Assembly: GCA_965153455.1 (NCBI GenBank)
Contig: OZ234496.1
Location: forward strand, 682,001 to 746,000
From: Sphagnum compactum
Taxonomy: Eukaryota; Bryophyta; Sphagnopsida; Sphagnales
Reading direction: 5' to 3'
DNA length: 64,000 nucleotides
Below, one piece after another: positions 36,387 through 48,342 of this stretch; the stretch's first letter is position 1, and each line of letters starts with the position of its first letter. Position numbers and translations under genes: made by a program. Below the pieces are notes generated by a model. That model had not been told where the DNA came from. It did not search any database and saw nothing but the letters and a program-made list of their open reading frames with translations.

Positions 36387-37574
36387 TATTTGTGTTGAAG
36401 CTGTCAAGGTATTCCGATATTTTTAAAATGGAAGACATTTGGTTGAAGATTGTGCAATGTTTTCTTTTTCATTTTTTCTGATGTAGCATCACTAGTGAGC
36501 ATCCCAAGAAAATTTAGCACTAATTGGTGATAGCTTTTTAAAAAATATCCAAATGGGTAGAAAGCTAGCAAAAAAATTGCCCCAAACTATAAATGTAGTT
36601 GAGGTATGGCGAAAATTGCAATTGCATGGATTTTGTGAAAATATCCTTGTTTCAATTTGTAAGGTTACTAGGATGAAAGAATTTCAAAAAAAGTAGTAAT
36701 AAAAAAAAATTGCTTTGTTGTGCAATGTACTCCTTTAGGATTATCCCCTAAATCAAAGGATTGAAATTCAAATGGGACCAAAATCATTTTATCATTTATC
36801 CATCTTCATTTGGAATCTTCTTCTTTTTTAATTTCCAACTTGTGTACAATATTTTTATATTTTTTGTAAAGTTGGACAATGAATGAAAATCCAATGAAAT
36901 GGCCTAATGGATGAGCTCAAAGAAAAAAATTGCTTTCACTTTCGTTTTCTGGGGAAAGTGAGACAATGGATGAACACAAGGAGAGAAATTGTGTCGACAA
37001 ACTTCTTGACAGAAGTAGGATGATGGATGAATTTGGGGAAATTTGATTAAAAGAAATTGGATAATGGAACTTAGGGAAGTCAGTTGAACTTTATAGGGGA
37101 AGTGGGATAGTGGATGAACTTTATAAGGGAAGTGCGTTAATAGAAAAAGTGGCCCCGTGAAGTTTAATAAGTGACAGAAGATTGAAGTTTTTCCAAGTCC
37201 CAAAAGAAAGTTGAACAATTCTGGACTTGGGGTGGAACATCATCCAACTCCTAGAATAAATGGAGGACATTGGGTGAATCCGAGGAAGATGGAATTTGGC
37301 TGAGTTCCATTGGGGGAAAGTGAAACAAGTGATTTTAGTGGCTTGAAAGCTTCAAACATGGCCAAAGGCAAAAAAAATTGACTATGAAAAGGGGAACATA
37401 ATAAAAATTATCAATTTGAATTTGAAGATGACTAAAAATTTATGATACGTCATTTTAGAAGAAAAATTTATAGCAAAAGTAAAGGCAATCATAGACCCAT
37501 AATAGTAATTAAATGTGAAAGCATTGGGTTTGTGCAATCAAACTTCTTTATAAATTGTTTATATTTTCTTTCAA

Positions 37575-38020
37575 GTTCACAAACCACAAATTTTAATTTA
37601 AAACCCTAAACCCTAAATGCTTAATTTCAAACTTTAAACTTTAAATCCAAGGCCTAAAACCTTGAATTTCTAACTTAAACCCATATTTTAGACCCTAAAC
37701 GTTAACTTTAGAACTTAAACACAAATTTAAAAACCTAAACCCTAAAACCTCAAATCCTAAACCTAGAAATTTAAACCGAAAACTAAACCCAAAAAATATC
37801 AAACACAAACCTTCAAATTTAATTCAAAATTTCCAAGGTCTAAATCTCAAAAATTGAATCATAAAACCTAATCTTTAAAAAGACCAAACCCAAATCTAAA
37901 AAGCTAAATTATAAATTTTCAAATTGTAAACCAGAAAAATTAAACCTAAAATTTAAACATTAAAAAACCAAACACAAACCCTAAATGAAATTCTAAAACC
38001 AAAAATTCAAAACCTTAAAC
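37575..38020. repeat. Degenerate telomere-like CCCTAAA stretch, unit 2
   Basis: Counterpart of 15835-16288. Two exact consecutive heptamers occur near 37602-37616, the best-preserved telomere-like run in the window. Confidence 0.6.
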
Positions 38021-38265
38021 CCATAGCCATATAGCCCATTGGCCATAATGCCATCTAATCTAGAGCCCATAGCCATATAACCCATAGACCATAATGCCAT
38101 CTAGTCCAGAATCCATAGCCATATTGCCCATAGGTCAAATAACCATATAATCCATAGACCACATAACCAATATAGTCATATAGCTCATTTAGATTAATAG
38201 CCTAATATAGCCCAATAATCATAGCTTTCTAACCCTTACAACCCCATAGCCCCCTTAGGCCTTCC
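38021..38265. repeat. CCCATAG-rich irregular repeat, unit 2
   Basis: Counterpart of 16480-16700, slightly longer, with repeated ATAATGCCAT and CCCATAG words. Confidence 0.55.
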
Positions 38266-38407
38266 GAAACCCCAATAGAATACTTACAATATAAATTCTA
38301 GGTGGGCATATGCATGGGTGGAAAAAGAAGTTAGAAAGGAGTTGATGTTTGGTTTTCAAAATATTGTCCTTGCTATAGGAGTTTGCAAAAAACAACTTGG
38401 AGGAAAT

Positions 38408-39549
38408 GAGATGCCAAATGGGATAACAACAAGGCTCGATGGGGCATGATTTTAAGGAAGACTCCAACATAAAAACATAGAAGGTGTTGAATAGGTGTGT
38501 GTGTAGGTGTTTAAAAAGAATGGTATGGCAAATAAATTTGTTGGATTTGTGGTCTGAATTTTTTTTCTAAAAAACTAAATTGTTGCATTTGATGGTCTAA
38601 ATTTGTTTTCTTAATGATCTTGAGGAAACTAGAAGTTTAATGTGTTATAGCTATTTACAAACATGGTTTTAGCACATTAGTTGTGCACTTTGTTATTTTT
38701 TTAAGCTTCTATTAGAATGAGAGAAATCAAATAGAAACACCTACCTACTTTGAAGATGATTTCAAACATGCACAATCAATGAAAATGTTCACCTCTTGTA
38801 AGTGTTTTTTTTTTTTTTTTCAATTCAATGATATTTAAAATTTTGGTGAATCTTTCCCAGAAAAAGACTAGCAAAATTAGTCAAATTTATAGTAGAAAAA
38901 TCTATGTACATTTCCTAACTATTTATCTAAAAAGTTACAAATTTTGTTAGAAGAAAACAATGTGCTCCAGAATGGTAAGGTGGATGAGTTTCTTCAATAA
39001 ATCTTGGCAAAACTAATAAAAGGCTTTGAAGTCATATCCTTAAAAACCTTCTTGCATAATATGTTATTCAAGATATTTTCACCCTACTACATTAATCTTT
39101 CAAGATGATGTATGTTGCACACATCATTGGTTTCTCTTAGGTCAACGCAATGGATAAATACTTGCATGGCCTAAAATAGGACTAATCTTGCTACCAGTTG
39201 GGTGTTTATATTTGGGTTGATGTAGATTTTGGTGAAGATGTTTAAAGCAAATTATTTCGACAAATAGTTGTTTTGGAATGAAAGGCATATGTAGACAACA
39301 AATGAAGAGAAAAAATTGGGGGTCTGATCTAGGGAATTAATTATTAATAGTACCTCTAAAATGAGTTTAAAACACGTAGTGAAACACCTAAAAAACAATA
39401 GAAATAATATAATCCACATTTAGTCCAAGAAAGGATAATCTGATCTAAGCAAAGTCAAATTGTTTTGCCCTGCAATATTTTTAGAAATTCAAAGATTTAA
39501 GTTAAGCTACCAAGCTTGCATCAATAGGACATAAATGTAACTTAAGACC
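38408..39549. other. 1.14-kb segment present only in unit 2
   Basis: Flanked by AAAT on both sides (38404-38407 and 39550-39553). Units 1 and 3 have a single copy of this site near 16834 and 63846. No TIRs or coding frame seen, and a T-run lies at ~38805-38820. It may be an insertion with a 4-bp duplication, or a microhomology deletion shared by units 1 and 3. Confidence 0.55.
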
Positions 39550-39627
39550 AAATAATGGACTCCTAAGCCATGACATGAATTTGAAAACCTTGCAGTCATG
39601 GGTAAAAAAATCAAACTTATAAACAAA

Positions 39628-40000
39628 TTATGTGAGTATATAGCCTAAAAATTCAGGTACTGGTAGGAATCCAAGGCACATCTTACCCTTAGCCATGTAA
39701 ATCTCAACAAAATTTGACACACCTAATTGGTTTGCCATCTCTGCATCTTGGTGGGCTTCTATTTCCAATCCCAACTTGAAACGTGCATATGCTCGATGCT
39801 TGAAGCATTCATAATCTGGGCCACCTTCACACATTGCTTTGGTCAAATCTTCTATTGCTCCTTCATAATCTCCCATCATCTCTTTCACCACTCCTCTTTC
39901 TTGCAAATGGTCAGGTGATTTTTCAAAATTTGTGACCATATAGTCCGCATCATGAAGTGCACCATTATAGTCTTCCAACTTAACTTTGCAAAATATACAC
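39628..40000 (-). CDS. Copy 2 exon 6: C-terminal TPRs
   Basis: 373 nt from after acceptor CAACAG (40003-40001) to TAA (39630-39628). It has the same TPR series as copy 1 (KLEDYNGALHDADYMV, ERGVVKEMMGDYEGAIEDLTKA, HRAYARFKLGLEIEAHQDAE) and the tail PVPEFLGYILT. One codon is missing relative to copy 1, in frame. Confidence 0.78.
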
Positions 40001-40368
40001 CTGTTGAAACAAAACATTCCCTTAGAAATACAACATGGAAATATTACATAACAAGTGTACAAATTATGCAACTTGGACATAATTATTTTTCAGTTTACCA
40101 TTTCCAATTCAATAACCCTTTTTTCCTTTCTAGTAGAATGATTATTTAATATCCATCTTCTTGAATCTATTTGTCCACATTTTCAACTACCTTTTAGTCC
40201 CCTAGCTCTCCCAGAATCTAATAGTACACTACAGAATAAATAAATAAATAAATAAGAACACAACATTTTTTTCAACCACCATTCTGTAATACATGATCAA
40301 ATCAAGAAATACATAAATAAATATAAATAAAATGTGATATGAAAATTTGCAACATTACATACACTCAC

Positions 40369-41263
40369 CCTATCATCCATCTCCTCTGTTTCCATTTATT
40401 GTTTTCATAATAGTTGAGAGCTGTTTCAAAATCTGCAAGTGCTTCTTTGTGCAATCCCAACATCAGATTCGCCCTTCCTCTTGTTGCAAACAATTTTGGT
40501 GATGTCAAATTTATGGTGAAAGCATTGCCTTTTGCATTGTCAATTAAGGTGAGGGCCATAATCGTAGACTTTTGTTCTTTTGTAGTCAAAGAGACATTGG
40601 TGTCTAATAAAAGCCTCTCCAAAATCCCAGGAGCAGAAGCAAAAACACTTCTAGTCATGTTGTCATCTATCTGAGACATAGCTCTTGAGAGGATTCCCAC
40701 CAACTTCAGTAGCGCTTGAAAATAAATTTCAAAATTGAAATTGACCAAGTCAACATCTGTGGAAAATCGTGCGTTTATTAATTCGAGTAGCTTTGGAATA
40801 AAATCTGATGGGGATGGTACCATTTTCATTGCCACTATTGTTATTTCATCGGCTACACCACATAATGAATGTACAATATCAATATGGCGCTGTCGTATAT
40901 CATGTGAGGTTGAATTGTAGATTTCATTAATGAGTGATTCCAAAAGTCTTGGATAATTGGCAATTTTCTTCTTGGCTGTTGATGATTGAAAAAATTTCAA
41001 TACAGCTAGACCCTGTTTTATGTTATGGCCAACCTCAAGAAGCATCATATTGTGGATCTTCTCCAATAAAGATGTATGTTCAAGAACATAATCACAGTTC
41101 CTCATATTAATTATTTGGGAAATTGTATATTTGATACGTGCCAAATGTTCTCTGAGATTGGAGTCATCCAAATGAAGGAGATCCATATACTTCCCCAATA
41201 AAACCACCGGAGTTTGTTCCAACACCTTATTTTTTTCATTGGCTTCTCCTTCAATTTCCTCTT
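40369..41263 (-). CDS. Copy 2 exon 5: helical repeat region and first TPR
   Basis: 895 nt, nine fewer than copy 1, a net in-frame loss of three codons around the VNFNFEIYFQ segment. The acceptor follows ACAATGCAG and the donor is GTGAGT at 40368-40363. The frame is otherwise open, with the same helical pattern and terminal TPR half (TRGRANLMLGLHKEALADFE). In-frame length change rather than decay suggests the copy 2 frameshift upstream is recent. Confidence 0.72.
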
Positions 41264-41680
41264 CTGCATTGTATACACAAACAAAAATTGCAAACACCAT
41301 TAATTCTTGAACAACTAAGAGTCCTTGGCTAGGCTTTTAACCTATAATTGTAACCCCATTATCATGTTAGGAGTGATCAAAGGAGTTTATAATCGACGTC
41401 AAATAACATGTAATTTTCTTTCTCTACCCCCTAGTATTGGTGAGGTCAAAGTTCCTTTCTTATTGAGTCTTTGCAAAGTTTTTTTCTTATCAAAGGTAAT
41501 AGTTAATAATTGATAGGTTTATCTTAGGTTATGAATATAACATATGTATTTGACTAATAAGTTTTATATCTTCTAACACAATAAATGTCAAATTTGACAT
41601 GCATTGAATTTTTACTAGATAAAAGGAAATTATTGAAAAATTCATTTAAAATGAGAATATTTAATGGTTAATCTATTTAC

Positions 41681-41751
41681 CAAGGAGTATCTTTCTATTG
41701 TTCAACAACTAGGTTGAAGGTCAAAACCAATGACCCTCCACAACAAATTGC
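41681..41751 (-). CDS. Copy 2 exon 4 (1-bp deletion)
   Basis: 71 nt between a good acceptor TTTTGCAG (41754-41752) and donor GTAAATAG. Copy 1 has 72 nt. Minus-strand CCTAGG in copy 1 is CCTAG here, and this puts TGA at 41704-41702. Phase logic needs a multiple of three, so the missing base is a real frameshift relative to exons 5 and 6. Confidence 0.6.
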
Positions 41752-41881
41752 CTGCAAAACAAAAAGATTGAAATACTTGAAGCATTTATGAAAAGGTTCT
41801 TCTCGATTTGATGAAAGAAAACTAACATATTCAAAAGACACTTTGTAGAAATCAAAGCATTTAAAAGGTTAATATATTTAC

Positions 41882-42038
41882 CGAAGACTATTGTTTCGTT
41901 TGCCATTGTGGATGAAAAGTAAGACAAAGGTGCACTTATTAAAAAGTCACATGTGACAAAAAATGTTTGATGTATTTGGAGTAATTGGGCAACTATTTTG
42001 TCATCCCAATGACCTTTTTGAATGTATTTCATGATCAC
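41882..42038 (-). CDS. Copy 2 exon 3
   Basis: 157 nt, identical in length and phase to copy 1 exon 3. It begins after acceptor TTGGCAG and ends before donor GTAAATA. It encodes KGHWDDKIVAQLLQIHQTFF and continues in helical sequence. Confidence 0.65.
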
Positions 42039-42409
42039 CTGCCAACAAGTAAAACAATTGAGTTTTATTTGCGACTATATTAGTAATGAAAAGTTGTCCA
42101 ACAAACGTACTCCAATTTCACTCTTACAAAATTTTGTGAACACATGTGTGAAGTAAATAAATATTCCAAATACATTCATCAAACGTCTAAATGAATTGTT
42201 TTGTTTGGTTTGGAATATGTAGCTAACCTATTAAAGTTTTATGAAATTATGCAGGATGTGATCATCATCAATTTTTCTACATAGGTCCATGATACCATGA
42301 ATAATGTGTAGTTAGGAATATCATTTGAAACTAAATGGGATGGAAGAACTCAAAGCGAGATAATAGAGAATTGTATTAATGTGGTCACATTAAAGGTTCA
42401 TAAACATAC

Positions 42410-43228
42410 CTTCCTTGCTAATTCCTGACATTTTAGTTCCCACCCTTCATGTTTCTTTGACAAATCCAATAGATGGATCAAAGGATGTATAACCCAAATT
42501 AATTTGGAGTAGAGGCGTCCAGATTCTTCCGTGAAGGGTTTCAACTTCAAAACCTTTCTTGCCTCCTCCATCTTCTTGGACGCTTCTTCTGTTAAAAATT
42601 TATTTTCATCCGCATACATTACTGAAAAATGAACAATGTAAATTAAACAAAGGATTGCTACTAGAGCATCTATGTCCCTGTTGCCCTCTTTAAAGGCACT
42701 GTTCTTCAATAATGTGACAAGTTTTGCACTCACTTCCTCTTGCTTCTTCTTGCGAATCAAAAGTCGACGGGTAGGGTTCAACACACATGTCCGCCTTGTA
42801 AAATGGTCAATAGGATCAACATCACACTCTACTTGGATCAAATCATGCTCTTCCAATTCATCCCTTGCTCTCACAAAGTCACCAGGTAAAAGCTTTGGAT
42901 GACTTGTTCTGAAAGCAAGTCTTAACAATGGTTCTGGCACACCATGGCCTCCAAATAGTGCAACCAAATACAAAAGGTCTCGAGCCTTATCATGTAAACC
43001 TTCTAAGGCCATTAACATTGCAGTAGGCAAGGTATAAGGATATGGTTGACCAAATGCTTCAACATGTTTTTTATGAAGAAAAGATGCGTCATCAGCAACA
43101 ACCCTATCGAAATCTTGAAGAGCAAGCTCCCAATATTCTTCTTGAAGTGGATCTTTCATTGTTTTCAATATGAGTGCGAGACCCAAAAGGTTGTATCCAA
43201 CTTGGTGGATGAGTTTGGGGACTAACAA
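42410..43228 (-). CDS. Copy 2 exon 2: ARC region of NB-ARC
   Basis: 273 codons, the same length as in copy 1, between acceptor ATGCAG (43231-43229) and donor GTATG at 42409. It contains GYNLLGLALILK, an RNBS-D-like LLYLVALFGGHGVPEPLL, DELEEHDLI and the basic RRLLIRKKK. The open frame and the phase 0 junctions agree with copy 1. Confidence 0.82.
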
Positions 43229-43537
43229 CTGCATAAAATAAATGCCACCCATCCATAGCAAATGTTAATGTGTTTAGTATGTTAGAATGTCCACAATTAA
43301 AATGTGGCAACCTAAATTTATTTGTAAAAACTGAACCACATATACCCATTTGACGAAACATCAAGTCACATCTTCAACATGTGACAGTCAAGTGAAGTAC
43401 TTAGCCAAGATTTTTTTTAAAAGGATGTTGCAAGCATCTTGACTTTAATAGCCAGTAGATGTTGGTTAGAACATAGCCTCCATGCCAAATCTATAATGCA
43501 ACTGAAATCAACAACAATATAGCTTGGAAGCACTTAC

Positions 43538-44590
43538 AAGTAGGTTTTGTGGTATTTCATCATTTGGCATTTTAGCCCTTCTGGCCAAGATCTTGTGTGC
43601 CTCCCATATAGTAGGCTTATCCATTAGTACACACATTGCATCAGGCCATACTTCCATCCGTTGAGATGTCACGAGGTATTTCACCCCTGTGGCTTCAAAC
43701 ACTAAAAGATCCTTGATTTGTTCATAATTCATGACGTTGTCAAACACGATAAGGACATGTTTTGTAAGTAGACGGTTCCGCATTGCTTGCAACTTTTCAG
43801 ACAATTCCTTGTCTACACATGCGTCTTGACCTGGTGCTCTTATTTTGCCTAGGATCTCACCACACAACTTTCCACAGTCCTTGGCTTCAGGGTCACACGT
43901 CAAAAACACCGCCCCATCCTCGAACATTGTGTTGCTTTCGTTGATCGATGTGTGGGTTGACGACGATTTTGACCTTCTCATATTCGCAAAATCATGAATT
44001 TGACATGCAATAGATTTTGCAAGGCAAGTTTTTCCCGATCCAGGTTCTCCATACAGATTCACAACTTTATTGTTAGCTTCAGGAGTAAGTTCCTTCATCA
44101 CTTTATTTTCCATCTCTTCCAACCTCACAATTCGTGGATCCAATTCAAAGCCTAAGGAATCTGGAATGTCATTGGTTCTGCTTGCAAGCATTCGAACCAA
44201 TTCTTCCTGTTCTCTCAAGAAGTCTCGTATTTGTTCAAAATCATTGATTAGTTTGTTGGTGGAATTTGTCAATATTTCGGGAGATGCTTGGGCTTTCGTC
44301 CAAAATGACATGCACCAATTATTTTGCAAGTGGCTAAATTTTTGCCTTTCCTCGTCAAGGTGCTTTGAGGCAATCTCAAACCGTGTTTGAAGGCCCTGAT
44401 CATTTGTCAAACCATAAACATTTAGCATTTGTGCCCATTCTGCTTGTTTGCCCGCTAGCTGATCATGAAGCCGCTCGAAGTCTGCTATTTCTTTCGACGT
44501 TTGATTCCACTTTTCGCGATACGCTCGTAAGTAATTGCCAATCTCTGCTGCCAATGCGAGAGGATTGCTTGCAATAGCTAACCCTGCCAT
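43538..44590 (-). CDS. Copy 2 exon 1: N-terminal region and NB domain, intact
   Basis: 351 codons from ATG (44590-44588) to donor GTAAGTG at 43537, phase 0. Residues 1-150 are helical and charged with no recognised signalling domain. The P-loop GEPGSGKT is at residues 181-188, kinase-2 VLIVFDNV at 279-286, and the RNBS-B-like GVKYLVTSQ at 302-310. The last residue is Gln where copy 1 and NLRs in general have Arg. The start is supported by alignment with copy 1 and by the absence of any upstream in-frame extension in common. Confidence 0.85.
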
Positions 44591-45340
44591 TATGTATCAC
44601 CTATTTCACCCATGACCACATAGTGATTCATTATTGATAATCTTGTTGTCTATGTCTTGAACTCCGTATGTTCTGGATTTGAAAGGTATGCTCTTAAAAA
44701 TAATGCAACAACAAAGACATGGGATATTTAGGAACGTTTCAAAAATTTGGCCCAAGAATTTCAATGGAAGACATTAAGATAGAAGTCAAATTCTTCTAGT
44801 ACATACTTGAGTTGAAATGTCCTTGAATGTTCAAGGTGAAGATATCTCAAGTATAGTTGCACATAGTTCAAAAACTCGAGATTAAAAGAGTACATTTGCA
44901 CACATGTATTTAATGAGCTAAAGATTTTATGATTGTTTTATTCGCGAATCTCAAAAGCTACAAACTTAATATCTTGGATGTGAACTTCCTGCCAGTATCA
45001 TTCAAGGAGGTAGTTGTTTTAACAATTTGTAGAAGCGAATAGGATATCCTAATTGTCCCTAGCATTTGTTGCACCAGAGTGGATCTTCAGAAGGAAAAAA
45101 TGAGGGAATTGCATCTGCAAACAAAACTTCACACAGAAGGAATGTTTTACATTGATATGAAGCAAATAAGGGATTTCTCAATTTTGAAGCACAATGTTTT
45201 TGGTCACTGTTGCTCTGGAGGAGCTGAGTTTTGTTGACCGTGCTTTGGCACTGGTCAAGTACGTTAAGGTTTCTATCAACTGTAACTCTTTCCAGCTATT
45301 GGATGAAGTACAACCCAACAAGAAATTTTCACTGGTATCA

Positions 45341-45364
45341 AGACAAGACAAGACAAGACAAGAC
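45341..45364. repeat. AGACA pentanucleotide repeat
   Basis: Nearly five perfect AGACA units upstream of gene copy 2. Copy 1's equivalent near 23065 is interrupted. Confidence 0.85.
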
Positions 45365-45613
45365 TAACAACATGTTCATAGTGTTCCTCTCTTTAGACAG
45401 CCCAGCGCTCTTTCCGGGAGCAACTGGCGTTTTTTGCTTATGACTTCAATTAAATTAGGAAACATCCATATGCCAATCTCAAACGAATTACGACCACTGT
45501 TATATGGAAACATGCATCATAAATATACACATGTTATAGGTTGCGCTGGAATGTTATATTACCTTGTCTTGGAATTGAAATGTTCGATTCTTTTCCTCTC
45601 CAGAAACGTTCAG

Positions 45614-45621
45614 CACGTGGC
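45614..45621. promoter_or_regulatory. G-box/ABRE-like CACGTGGC upstream of copy 2
   Basis: Same element as at 23329, ~1.02 kb upstream of the copy 2 ATG. Confidence 0.35.
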
Positions 45622-46448
45622 AAGGTCAAGCAGCTCGTTTCCCTGATGCTCTCAAATCAAACTCCCTCCAACCTAAGCTGCTGCCCATCACCAAATTCGC
45701 AGTAAGCACTGGATGCAGAGGAAATCGAAACCCCTTGGATGCTGCCGCAGATGACTGTGCCTCAACCAGATACTCCAACCCGTGCGCACCAAATCAAACG
45801 CCCACTAGCGCAGAACCCAACTCTTCGCAAAGAGACGCGCAAATAGGAAGAAACAGAGCTGGGAAATTAGAAACGCGATCTCCAAAAACGCGTGAGCAAC
45901 TCTGGACTTTCTTTCCCCTTAAATAAATACCTCATGAGTCATACGAGGGAAAACACGTACTTCACGAAGCGCTTTCAGACAGCTCCTTATGCCCGACGTA
46001 CGGCATCATTTATGCCGTAGTCACTAGTTACTAGTTAGGAACTGCAATTGTACTTGAATAGTATATTAACACTTCAAATGGTTTTGGGTGAAACAGTTGT
46101 ATTGGATGCGGAACCTGAGCATGATAATGAGCCTCGGCCCTTTTTTTTCAATTTGGTGAAAACGCTGGAGTGGCAACAGTCACTTGGATGATTCAGCTGA
46201 CATGGCGATCGTCCCGAGCAATATTTAGCTAAATCTGAAATTACTTTTCAAATATTAAGCTAGATAGATAGTTATGGTCCTTTTATGATTCTTGCTACAA
46301 GTGGCTTACAAAGGGGTCGCTATTTGGCGATATTTGTTCTACTGTGATATGAATTCTACCAGTGGAAGACTCAAAAAATCACAAGTTTCTTCGCCAGAGA
46401 CAAAAAAAAATTCCCCACCTGACTTTTTCGCCCCCTCCCCCTTTCCCT

Positions 46449-46471
46449 CCCCCCCCCCCCCCCGCCCCCCC
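46449..46471. repeat. Poly-C tract
   Basis: Fifteen C, one G, seven C. Unit 1 has only short C runs near 24200-24215. The complementary G-run could form quadruplex structures and is prone to length error in assemblies. Confidence 0.95.
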
Positions 46472-46700
46472 AAAACAATCTATCAATTAAAGAAGTTTTC
46501 AAAAGGCACAGCATTGTCAGGCTGGTCCAGTGTGAACCGGCGCCCACCCACTATATGCCCATTATAACTTAGTAGTAAATGGACACCAACTGAGTTAATA
46601 TTTGGTTTCACGTCGGTAACCCGTTGTGTATTATGTAAGGCCCATATGTATATAGGTGGTTCCTAGGTACATAGATGGATTATACAGATGTAAGTAGTAA

Positions 46701-46876
46701 GTAGGTAATAAAAACAGCAACATGTGAGAATTTTACTCACTAATTACTGAGTAGGTAGTAAAACCAGCAACATGTGAGAACTTTACTCACTAATTACTGA
46801 GTAGGTAGTAAAACCAGCAACATGTGAGAATTTTACTCATTAATTAGTGAGTAGGTAGTAAAACCAGCAACTGAGC
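46701..46876. repeat. 50-bp tandem repeat, 3.5 copies, unit 2
   Basis: Units begin GTAGGTAGTAAAACCAGCAA at 46751, 46801 and 46851, with a variant at 46701, period exactly 50. Unit 1 has only about 1.5 copies (24428-24497). Confidence 0.92.
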
Positions 46877-48342
46877 TAACTGGAAGCCAACAAAAAACTG
46901 TTTAAAGACCACTTACCATCCATATTTAATATGGGTGGTCGATGCTGCTGGTGGACATAATCAACCTGCAAAATATACGCACTAAATAACCAGTTTGGCA
47001 AGTAGGGGAACTAAGAACCGGGATGGCAGACGTGAACACATTGCCAAGAAGCAGTACAACTTTGATTTGAAAAACACATGATATGGCATGAAGAAAAGAA
47101 GGGAATAGAAAGTCATGGATGATGAAACCCTGTCAACCATAAATAAATCAAAGCACACAAAATAGGGGGGAATACAACGGCAAAAATTGAAGGGCCCACA
47201 TTCAAGAAGACAAATGACCCACCTAAGAGGGGGAACCAAGTCTTGGGGTCCTTTGTTTGTCATCTGCTGAGGCTTAGTCTATTTGACTTTTCCCTCTTCA
47301 TGTATCTTTTAGTTTCAGATTATTTCCTCAAGATTCTTGACTTTTTGGACACTTCTTTTTACTAGCTATTCAATACTTTTGTGACAATGGTTGTTCACTG
47401 CAAATTGAAGCTCGGCACCTACGAATATATTATGAGTGGAACATGGCTAGAAGCTCAGTGATTTTATTGTGAACCTGCAACCATAGTGATTAAGAAAATA
47501 AAAATGTTTGGTTCAATCTTTTTTTTGAACATTGTAACTTTTTTTGGGTACTTATCTAGCATGACAATAGGTCCTTTATGCACATGCACAGAAACTCCAC
47601 AAATAATTGTGTGTAAGATTTACTCTCATTCACATATGTACACACACTGAATACATTGCACATACATTACTTCATCAATGGATATTTCTATGGTGTGGAC
47701 CATAAGGAAATATTCACCATGCATTTTCTCAAATGGTAAAACACATTGTATGGTACAGATTTATTCTACATACATTAAAAAAAGGAAAAAGTAACATTTT
47801 ATGAAGATGTGATATGTAACATTTCCAAGATTAGATACACTCTTATCAAGGAGTATGCCACTTTGTCATTATTTTCATAATGGCTGTGAGCTCATAATAT
47901 TTTTCTTTGAGTTGTTCTATTTACAATCCCAACATTATATTTAGAATTTACCCTTCTTCTTGCATTCTACAACTTTGGCAAGCTGGAATCTATTGTGAAA
48001 GAATTGAGATTTGCATAGTCAATTAAGGTGAACCCTTGATTGTATGCTCTCAAGTAGTTCGAGCCTCTCATCATCAAAAAATAAGTGAACAAATTTTTAC
48101 AAACCATGAAGAAAGAAGAAACCTCTGCCAAGTAAAGGCCTTCTTTTGCCTCAGTTAGGTACAACAGACTTGAGGATGGTTTTTTTCCTCAATGAGGGCC
48201 CTTCCTCTAATAGGCCAGGATCATGGCCACTGAAAAGGTAATTCATTTTATTGTTGGCTCAAATGAACTGAATCCATTGTGAGGAAAGAGAGTCACATAC
48301 AAAGCAAGGATCCTTTAAGAAGAAAGCTAGGCAACTCCAAAG

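Larger units (their letters stand above)
39628..44590 (-). pseudogene. NB-ARC/TPR NLR-like gene, copy 2, frameshifted in exon 4
   Basis: Six exons on the minus strand: 44590-43538, 43228-42410, 42038-41882, 41751-41681, 41263-40369 and 40000-39628, with the same phases as copy 1. Exon 1 is fully open, unlike copy 1, and all splice sites look good. Exon 4 is 71 nt instead of 72. One base is missing, so the frame reaches TGA at 41704-41702 and a spliced product would end at about 692 aa, without the helical and TPR parts. Restoring the frame in principle gives about 1122 aa, so exons 5 and 6 are otherwise intact. The sensor-like Arg after LVTS is Gln at residue 310. It could be a recent pseudogene or encode a truncated NB-ARC protein. 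Confidence 0.78.
24855..47243. repeat. Tandem segmental duplication, unit 2
   Basis: Second copy of the large unit, 22389 bp long. It is collinear with unit 1 except for several indels. A deletion joins the second 890-bp element to downstream spacer at about 27246, and another deletion lies at about 33835. It has ~75 bp of inverted gene-intron sequence at 28835, ~70 bp with a perfect inverted repeat near 32815-32884, an (AT)n tract at 36363, and 1.14 kb (38408-39549) absent from units 1 and 3. Over much of its length it is more diverged from units 1 and 3 than they are from each other. Confidence 0.9.

Noticed and set aside
45231-45443. Small coding exon upstream of copy 2
   Set aside because: Frames differ between copies 1 and 2 over the homologous stretch (23000-23160), and no acceptor/donor pair is kept.
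46292-46567. 91-codon frame with a Pro-rich centre
   Set aside because: The Pro run comes from the poly-C tract, and unit 1 reads quite differently.
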